This document shows, piece by piece, positions 1 through 3,825 of a stretch of 6,940 bases of DNA; positions within the stretch are counted from its first letter, which is position 1, and every line of letters begins with the position of its first letter. The notes below the pieces were generated by a model that was not told the DNA's origin, did not search any database, and saw only the letters and a list, made by a program, of their open reading frames with translations. The position numbers and the translations under genes were made by a program. Origin of the DNA: Dehalococcoidia bacterium (GTDB lineage: Bacteria > Chloroflexota > Dehalococcoidia > JACVQG01 > JAHKAY01); the NCBI GenBank assembly GCA_030740315.1, contig JASLXN010000078.1:1-6940 (forward strand), in the 5' to 3' direction.

Positions 1-18
1 CGCCTGAATATTCAGGCG
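1..18. repeat. Perfect 18-bp palindrome at the left edge, possible terminator hairpin
   Basis: CGCCTGAATATTCAGGCG is identical to its own reverse complement. As RNA it can fold into a 7-bp stem with a 4-nt loop. On the plus strand it is followed by TTTCC, a very short T run, so it may be the terminator of a gene lying to the left of the window. The window edge prevents checking the T tract on the other strand. It could equally be a protein-binding palindrome. Confidence 0.4.
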
Positions 19-261
19 TTTCCGTTCAAGCTGGTCTGCTTCTCTGGTGGGCCGGGGAGACCCCCCTTGTATCTCTGCAGCTCTCGTGTCGGCCTGGAAC
101 ACCTAGCACCACCGCTCGGATAGTTTCTCGCCTCGCAGCTTGGCTGCCTAAAACTCTGGCCCCTTTACAATCAAGGTATGCCCTTCCCCCACCTGTACGG
201 TATTACTACCCCTTTTGTGTCCCATTATCGCTGACTAACTACAATCAAGAAGGTTATCGGA
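19..261. other. Stretch without an assignable gene
   Basis: I could not assign a gene here. Plus frame 3 is free of stops from position 3 to the TAG at 285-287, and plus frame 1 is open from 1 to the TAG at 121-123. Neither has a start in the window, and neither translation resembles a family I know. Either could be the 3' end of a gene entering from the left and converging on the glutaredoxin gene. Small structures are visible: GGGG-AGA-CCCC near 55-65 and GCAGC-TTG-GCTGC at 135-147. The decamer TACAATCAAG occurs at 166-175 and 240-249. I saw no tRNA, tmRNA, SRP RNA or RNase P signature on either strand. Confidence 0.4.
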
Positions 262-783
262 CTATACCACCAACTCAGATTTCATAGTCATCCGCCCTCT
301 AAGAAAGACAATTGCCATCCGGCTGCCCACAACCAGTGCCGACAGCGCTTGTTCCAAGTCATCTGCATTGTGGATGGGCCGGAGATTAGCCTCAGTGATA
401 ATGTCGCCTTGTTTGAGGCCTGCTTTCTCTCCCAGAGAGGAGGAAGCAACCCTACCCACCAAGGCTCCAAAAACCGGAACAGTCCCAGTCTTCTGAGCTA
501 TCTTGCTGGCATCAGCAATGTGTAATCCAAAGTGAGGGCGCTGGCTATTGCCGGTTTTGGCAAGCAGGCTTTCAAGCCTTGGGCGATCGAAGCCAATGAG
601 TACCTCACCATCAACCACAACAACAGGTACACCCATCTGGTTTGTCAGTTTGGCCATCTTATCCGCCGCCGCCCTATCCTGGGAAACATCGTACTCAACA
701 AACTCTACCCGCCGTTCAGAAAGGAATTTCTTTGCCTGAAGGCAGTAGCCACAAGTTGGTGTGGTATAAACCTCAACATCCAT
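262..783 (-). CDS. Glutaredoxin-like domain fused to a C-terminal PDZ domain
   Basis: This 173-aa protein is probably a cytoplasmic thiol-disulfide oxidoreductase. Residues 1 to about 78 form a glutaredoxin/NrdH-like fold: a beta strand (VEVYTTPTC) leads into the redox pair Cys11-Gly-Tyr-Cys14, Val52-Pro53 supplies the cis-proline that follows the helix, and GFD (64-66) matches the usual end of the thiol-binding groove. Residues about 84-168 look like a PDZ domain, with a GALVGRV strand, the 'AGLKQGDIIT' carboxylate-binding-loop region (121-130) and a DDLEQAL helix. I see no signal peptide or membrane segment, which is unusual because PDZ domains in bacteria are often on envelope proteases. 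The start is supported by AAGGAG (790-795), 6 nt upstream of the ATG, and a TATAAT box at 805-810. The gene stands alone, transcribed away from rsmG. The domain calls are from motifs; the substrate is unknown. Confidence 0.85.
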   Translation of the reverse strand: MDVEVYTTPTCGYCLQAKKFLSERRVEFVEYDVSQDRAAADKMAKLTNQMGVPVVVVDGEVLIGFDRPRLESLLAKTGNSQRPHFGLHIADASKIAQKTGTVPVFGALVGRVASSSLGEKAGLKQGDIITEANLRPIHNADDLEQALSALVVGSRMAIVFLRGRMTMKSELVV

Positions 784-789
784 TTAGCG

Positions 790-795
790 CTCCTT
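790..795 (-). promoter_or_regulatory. Shine-Dalgarno of the glutaredoxin-PDZ gene
   Basis: The minus strand reads AAGGAG, 6 nt upstream of the ATG at 783-781. It fixes the start codon. Confidence 0.75.
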
Positions 796-804
796 CTATC
801 CGGG

Positions 805-810
805 ATTATA
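805..810 (-). promoter_or_regulatory. -10 box of the glutaredoxin-PDZ gene
   Basis: The minus strand reads a perfect TATAAT. Transcription from it would begin near 798 and give a leader of about 15 nt that still contains the AAGGAG ribosome site. No good -35 hexamer lies at 16-18 bp upstream (GTGCTA or similar), so the call rests on the -10 box and its position. Confidence 0.5.
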
Positions 811-1114
811 CACTTCCCCATGTTTTGTAGCACCTATAAAACAAGTGCTTTAAAGGGGTGGTATTGGAGTTCACCTCCGCCTGAACGGGAACAGCTATTT
901 CTCTCCTCCGCCAACGGCCCAAACTCTTATCAGGTGATAGGCTATGGTTACCGGCCCAGGTAGGGCCAAGGGTCCATCATTCTTGCTTGCCCATCAGGAG
1001 TTTCGAAACCTAGTTAGTGTGTCACAAATAACAGCCGTCCGAACAATCTTGCAACCAGTGGCCAACACCATAGCAGCAAGCGCGCCACGCCAAAGGAGGC
1101 GGTTGTAGGCGCTT
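811..1114. other. Gene-poor gap between the two minus-strand genes
   Basis: I see no convincing gene. Several small inverted repeats lie here: AGCAC/GTGCT (829-833 and 845-849), TATCA-GG-TGATA (928-939), GGCCC-AGGTA-GGGCC (953-967) and GTTTCGAAAC (1000-1009). The octamer CCTCCGCC occurs at 874-881 and 905-912. On the minus strand just after the NIPSNAP stop, one frame reads through about 38 codons, including 'WRGALAAMVLATGCKIVRTA', before a stop. It has no ribosome site and may be a chance frame or the remnant of a small gene. Confidence 0.4.
1078..1114 (-). terminator. Hairpin directly after the NIPSNAP stop codon
   Basis: AAGCGC (1078-1083) pairs with GCGCTT (1109-1114), and inside it CGCC (1088-1091) pairs with GGCG (1098-1101). 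The structure begins one base beyond the minus-strand TAG at 1117-1115, a typical terminator position. It lacks a following U tract in that direction, so it may only stabilise the 3' end, or be fortuitous. Confidence 0.35.
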
Positions 1115-1438
1115 CTACTGAAGAGGGGAGTATGAAGTAGGACGTAAGATGCGGTTCTCAACGCGAGCTACCAATGGCCCCTCTTTCTCAGTCTCAACCC
1201 GCTTTTGCTGCCACTCGGGGTCCGATTGGAAAACAGGCCATTTCTGTTCCCGCTCAGCCAGGCTCTCCCACGCAAGCAGGTACACCAAGCGGTTGCTTGT
1301 ACCCATCTCTTCCGTCCAGAAGGCCACCGGCCGTATGTCGTGTTTCTTCCAAAGGCTGAGAGTTACATTGGCAAAGCGCTCATTAAGCGCTGCAAGCCTT
1401 CCCGGCACCGCGTCATAAATGCGAAGCTCGTACAACAT
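1115..1438 (-). CDS. NIPSNAP-family protein
   Basis: This is a complete 107-aa protein of the NIPSNAP family, small ferredoxin-like alpha/beta-barrel proteins found in bacteria and mitochondria. The bacterial members have no settled biochemical role. The family pattern is clear: YELRIYDAVPGRLAALNERF at residues 3-22, a central 'HDIRPVAFWT' strand (33-42), 'LVYLLAWESLAERE' (51-64), then a 'DPEW' motif followed by a basic helix. There is no signal peptide or membrane segment. The ATG is preceded by AAGGAGG (1443-1449) with a short 4-nt spacer. It is transcribed divergently from rsmG, from its own promoter at 1521-1548. Family membership is secure; function is not. Confidence 0.85.
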   Translation of the reverse strand: MLYELRIYDAVPGRLAALNERFANVTLSLWKKHDIRPVAFWTEEMGTSNRLVYLLAWESLAEREQKWPVFQSDPEWQQKRVETEKEGPLVARVENRILRPTSYSPLQ

Positions 1439-1442
1439 GTAC

Positions 1443-1449
1443 CCTCCTT
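1443..1449 (-). promoter_or_regulatory. Strong Shine-Dalgarno of the NIPSNAP gene
   Basis: The minus strand reads AAGGAGG, 4 nt from the ATG. It is the best match to the anti-SD sequence in the window, though its spacing is short. Confidence 0.7.
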
Positions 1450-1457
1450 ACAACTAA

Positions 1458-1489
1458 GGGGCGGAGTCGGCTTCCGTGATAGCCGCCCC
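1458..1489 (-). promoter_or_regulatory. GC-rich hairpin in the predicted NIPSNAP 5' leader
   Basis: GGGGCGG (1458-1464) is complementary to CCGCCCC (1483-1489), a 7-bp stem. An inner alternative, CGGCT (1468-1472) with AGCCG (1481-1485), uses part of the same strand, so two folds compete or combine. It sits between the predicted promoter and the ribosome site, 8 nt from the latter. A regulatory role is inference. Confidence 0.35.
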
Positions 1490-1520
1490 CACCAAACCAG
1501 CAGTGGTCTACTGGCTTCCG

Positions 1521-1548
1521 ATTATATCATCAGCAAGAGCCAGGTCAA
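1521..1548 (-). promoter_or_regulatory. Sigma-70-type promoter of the NIPSNAP gene
   Basis: On the minus strand the -35 is TTGACC (1548-1543, 5 of 6 consensus), the spacer is 16 bp, and the -10 is a perfect TATAAT (1526-1521) preceded directly by TGA, which gives an extended -10 (TGn). Transcription would start near 1514 and leave a leader of about 75 nt. This is the best promoter match in the window. Confidence 0.7.
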
Positions 1549-1748
1549 TTCCTTAATAAACCCATATGACGAGCGTAGTCCTCATGCCGAGTTCTGGCAA
1601 AAAATGAGGTCTTGAATTCGAGAAACCCGCTCATAAAGGTACCGGTCCTAAACCGCAGTAAGGCGGTGCAAAAAGGGTATTATGCCAACATCTATCTTCC
1701 CATCCCGTCCTCCCGTAAGATTTTGCCCAAGTGGCCCCCCCCAATCCG
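1549..1748. other. Centre of the divergent rsmG/NIPSNAP intergenic region
   Basis: The reading frame of rsmG stays open upstream to an ATG at 1612. The extra 52 codons do not look like the N terminus of an RsmG, so I treat this as non-coding. A short hairpin, ACCGC-AGTAAG-GCGGT (1652-1667), is visible. TTGAAT (1613-1618) is a weak -35-like site without a good partner. Confidence 0.4.
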
Positions 1749-1757
1749 TGCTATAAT
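1749..1757 (+). promoter_or_regulatory. Extended -10 promoter of rsmG
   Basis: TGCTATAAT is a perfect extended -10 element (TGn followed by TATAAT). No recognisable -35 is present at normal spacing, as is usual for this promoter class. The expected start point, about 1763-1765, is only 3-5 nt before the ATG at 1768, so the transcript would be almost leaderless. No Shine-Dalgarno lies before that ATG, which fits. Confidence 0.6.
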
Positions 1758-1767
1758 CGGAAACACC

Positions 1768-2472
1768 ATGGAGACGCTGGCCCAGGGTGCCCGCGCGTTG
1801 GGGCTGGCCCTCTCCCCCTCGCAGATAGAGCAGTTTGAGATATACTACCGGGAGCTTGCAGACTGGAACCGGCGGCTGAGCCTCACAACTATAGTGGACT
1901 ACCTAGGTGTACAGACGCGCCATTTTTTGGATTCCCTCTCGGCGGCACCCGTCCTGGGGAAAGGGACGGAGAGGGTGATTGATATCGGTAGTGGGGCTGG
2001 TTTTCCTGGGCTGCCCCTGAAAGTCCTTCTCCCCTCTCTGAACCTTGTGCTCTTGGAGTCCCTATCCAAAAAGACGGTCTTCCTCAACCATCTTGTGACC
2101 CGGCTGGGTATAGAGGGGGTGGAGGTGCTCACAGCCCGGGCAGAAGATGTAGCACACCGCCCCGGATACCGGGAGTGCTTTGATGCCGTGCTGGGACGGG
2201 CCCTGGCCCCCCTACCGGTAATGGCAGAGCTGGCCCTGCCACTGGCCCGTATCGGCGGTCGGGTTATCGCTCACAAAAAGGGTGATATCTCCTGCGAGGT
2301 GTCTGCATCCGCCAGGGCCATCGGCCTCATGGGAGGGCGGCTTCTGGACGCACATGATGTAAACCTGCCTGGGCTACTGTGCCACCGCCTGGTGGTGATA
2401 GAAAAGTTTTCCCTCACTCCAGAGCGTTATCCTCGCCGTGCCGGTATGCCATCAAAACGACCAATTATGTAA
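1768..2472 (+). CDS. rsmG: 16S rRNA (guanine-N7) methyltransferase RsmG (GidB)
   Basis: RsmG transfers a methyl group from S-adenosylmethionine to N7 of G527 (E. coli numbering) in the 530 loop of 16S rRNA; loss of RsmG is known to give low-level streptomycin resistance. The 234-aa product is of normal family length. Visible motifs are 'YYRELADWNRRLSLTTI' (26-42), 'HFLDSLS' (52-58), the SAM-binding loop 'VIDIGSGAGFPG' (70-81), a central 'ESLSKKTVFLN' segment, then 'FDAVLGRALAPLPVM' and the 'KKG' strand. The tail 'TPERYPRRAGMPSKRPI' is diagnostic of the family. The ATG at 1768 is chosen because homology begins there; the frame is open back to an ATG at 1612, but those residues are not RsmG-like. 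It precedes the flippase-like gene by 10 bp. Confidence 0.93.
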   Translation: METLAQGARALGLALSPSQIEQFEIYYRELADWNRRLSLTTIVDYLGVQTRHFLDSLSAAPVLGKGTERVIDIGSGAGFPGLPLKVLLPSLNLVLLESLSKKTVFLNHLVTRLGIEGVEVLTARAEDVAHRPGYRECFDAVLGRALAPLPVMAELALPLARIGGRVIAHKKGDISCEVSASARAIGLMGGRLLDAHDVNLPGLLCHRLVVIEKFSLTPERYPRRAGMPSKRPIM

Positions 2473-2479
2473 AGAAGGG
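2473..2479 (+). promoter_or_regulatory. Ribosome binding site deciding the GTG start of the flippase-like gene
   Basis: AGAAGGG lies just after the rsmG stop codon and 3 nt before GTG 2483. The spacing is tight but no comparable site precedes the in-frame ATG at 2438, which lies inside rsmG. Confidence 0.45.
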
Positions 2480-2482
2480 CCC

Positions 2483-3484
2483 GTGTTAGCAGATATTTCC
2501 CTCAAGAGGCGCTTCCTAAACCTGCGCACGGCTATAAGCTTTGCACTGGCCCTGGCATTTTTGCCTTTTCTCCTCCTACAGTTGGATGTGGACCTGAGTG
2601 ACAGTCTTCAGCGCATGAGGTCCAGCAGCCCGCTGCCCTATCTGACTGCCTTTCTGGTCTACTATGCCACTTTCCCCCTGCGGGCGTGGCGCTGGCGCCT
2701 GCTGCTGAAAAACGCCGGGGAGCACCGCGTGCCTTCTCTGTGGAGGCTGACCCAGATATTGCTTATAAACTGGTTTGCCAACGCTATAGTATACGGTCGC
2801 CTGGGGGATGCCTACCGTGCCTACTTACTCCGGATGGAGACCGGGGCCGGTTTCACCCGTGCCGTAGGGACCGTGGTTGCCGAGCGGATAATGGACCTAA
2901 TGGTGATAGTAAGCCTCACGCTGCTGGCGGGGTTGGGGGCCTGGCGAGAGAGCGAGTGGACGGCGCTGCCATTCCTCGGACTAGGCCTTCTATCTTCCCT
3001 GGGGGTCTTCCTGCTGGTTGCAGCGTGGTTAGGGCCTTGGCTGGCCACCATACTGCCCCCCCGGCTGGGCCAGATAATGGCATCCCTGCAGCAAGGGGTA
3101 TTGGGTAGCTTTCGCCAACTTCCCTTCATCGCCCTCCTCAGTATCGCCATATGGCTGCTGGAGACAGCCCGTTTCTTCCTTATCGCCACCGCACTGGATT
3201 TGAAGGTGAACCCCATGCTGCTGCTGTTCACCGCCCAGGCAGTTGCCCTGCTGGTGGCCCTTCCACTCACTCCGGGCGGCATAGGCATAGTGGAGCCTGG
3301 TGTAGCCGGAATTCTGATGCTAGCACTCCCCCGGGAAGCCGCCTGGTCTGTAGCAATTCTGGACCGCACCGTAAGCTATTTGAGCCTTATCGTAGTGGGG
3401 CTAACTGTACTGCTGGCACGTGAGTTCTTCCGCCTCAAGGGAGTAGCCCCACGGAAGTTGCCCAATAATAAAGAAGAAGGGTAA
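2483..3484 (+). CDS. LPG-synthase-TM / flippase-like integral membrane protein (UPF0104 family)
   Basis: This is a polytopic inner-membrane protein of the lysylphosphatidylglycerol synthase transmembrane family (PF03706, TIGR00374 type), 333 aa from GTG 2483. Family motifs are 'RAWRWRLLL' (67-75), 'NAIVYGRLGDAYRAYLLR' (100-117), 'AERIMD' (133-138) and 'LPLTPGGIGIVEPG' (261-274). Hydrophobic stretches suggest about seven or eight membrane segments, the first at roughly residues 16-34, with a basic C-terminal tail. The soluble aminoacyl-transferase domain of full MprF is absent, so it is not expected to make lysyl-PG. Known relatives are linked to lipid or polyprenyl-linked sugar transport, but its substrate cannot be read from sequence. 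An ATG at 2438 would add 15 polar, non-membrane residues overlapping rsmG; I prefer the GTG. It probably shares the rsmG transcript. Confidence 0.85.
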   Translation: MLADISLKRRFLNLRTAISFALALAFLPFLLLQLDVDLSDSLQRMRSSSPLPYLTAFLVYYATFPLRAWRWRLLLKNAGEHRVPSLWRLTQILLINWFANAIVYGRLGDAYRAYLLRMETGAGFTRAVGTVVAERIMDLMVIVSLTLLAGLGAWRESEWTALPFLGLGLLSSLGVFLLVAAWLGPWLATILPPRLGQIMASLQQGVLGSFRQLPFIALLSIAIWLLETARFFLIATALDLKVNPMLLLFTAQAVALLVALPLTPGGIGIVEPGVAGILMLALPREAAWSVAILDRTVSYLSLIVVGLTVLLAREFFRLKGVAPRKLPNNKEEG

Positions 3485-3553
3485 AGTTTTAGACGTCGCA
3501 GCCTGTTTCCCACAATGATATTTCTGAAACGCAACTCGGGTGTAATTTCCGGA

Positions 3554-3582
3554 TTACAAGACCCTAAAAAGTGTGGTAAAAT
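3554..3582 (+). promoter_or_regulatory. Possible promoter ahead of the small ORF and ppsA
   Basis: TTACAA (3554-3559, 3 of 6 consensus), a 17-bp spacer and TAAAAT (3577-3582, 5 of 6). The predicted start near 3589 leaves the GGGAGG ribosome site of the small ORF on the transcript. The -35 is weak. No other good promoter was found before ppsA. Confidence 0.4.
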
Positions 3583-3604
3583 GGTGCCGATTGGGGAGGT
3601 GCCA

Positions 3605-3739
3605 ATGTGGCCTTCAGCCACCGCGGCCTATACGAGCACTGGGGGTAGCGACTACCCCAACCGCACAGGGGATATGTTTTGCTACAACAGCCGCCAGCAG
3701 GAGATCATCTGGATACAAGGGTCATATACCATTAATTAA
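3605..3739 (+). CDS. Small ORF, 44 aa, unrecognised product
   Basis: I do not recognise this protein. The ATG at 3605 has GGGAGG (3594-3599) at 5-nt spacing, a -10-like box lies further upstream, and third positions show the GC bias of the neighbouring genes in the first two-thirds of the ORF. The product starts MWPSATAAYTSTGGSDYPNR and ends WIQGSYTIN. It has one cysteine, two tryptophans and no membrane segment or signal peptide. The frame is also open to an ATG at 3515, but that start has no ribosome site. The ORF ends 86 bp before ppsA in the same direction, so it may be a leader ORF on the ppsA transcript or an independent small protein. Confidence 0.5.
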   Translation: MWPSATAAYTSTGGSDYPNRTGDMFCYNSRQQEIIWIQGSYTIN

Positions 3740-3764
3740 TACCTGAACATACTGCTCAAACCTG

Positions 3765-3808
3765 AGGGGAAAGGGAAGGGCCCAAACATTCCGTTCTTAA
3801 GTTCCCCT
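3765..3808 (+). promoter_or_regulatory. Inverted repeat in the ppsA leader, next to the ribosome site
   Basis: AGGGGAA (3765-3771) is complementary to TTCCCCT (3802-3808), with a 30-nt loop that includes a GGAA/TTCC inner pairing (3774-3777 with 3789-3792). The stem ends 2 nt before the AGAAGGAG ribosome site, so folding could influence access to it. No riboswitch class is recognisable. Confidence 0.3.
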
Positions 3809-3810
3809 AA

Positions 3811-3818
3811 AGAAGGAG
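3811..3818 (+). promoter_or_regulatory. Shine-Dalgarno of ppsA
   Basis: AGAAGGAG lies 7 nt before ATG 3826, with near-ideal sequence and spacing. Confidence 0.8.
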
Positions 3819-3825
3819 ACTCTTA

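Noticed and set aside
166..249. Direct repeat TACAATCAAG spaced 74 bp, considered as attachment site or repeat array
   Set aside because: There are only two 10-bp copies, with no integrase, no further copies and no flanking structure.
532..963. Plus-strand 143-codon ORF opposite the glutaredoxin gene
   Set aside because: It covers the antisense of a gene with clear motifs, has no ribosome site and its product resembles nothing known.
926..970. Riboswitch-like look (TATCA-GG-TGATA, GGTTACCGG, GGCCC/GGGCC)
   Set aside because: Short fragments recall c-di-GMP aptamer pieces, but the conserved core is absent and no gene lies suitably downstream.
1000..1009. GTTTCGAAAC, resembling a tRNA T-arm
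   Set aside because: The flanks do not form a 5-bp T stem, and no acceptor, D or anticodon arm could be placed on either strand.
1612..1767. 52-codon N-terminal extension of rsmG from ATG 1612
   Set aside because: The residues are not RsmG-like, no SD supports the ATG, and a perfect extended -10 element lies inside it.
2821..3369. 182-codon minus-strand ORF within the flippase-like gene
   Set aside because: It is an antisense shadow of a gene with strong family motifs, and its Arg/Ser/Pro-rich product is typical of such shadows.
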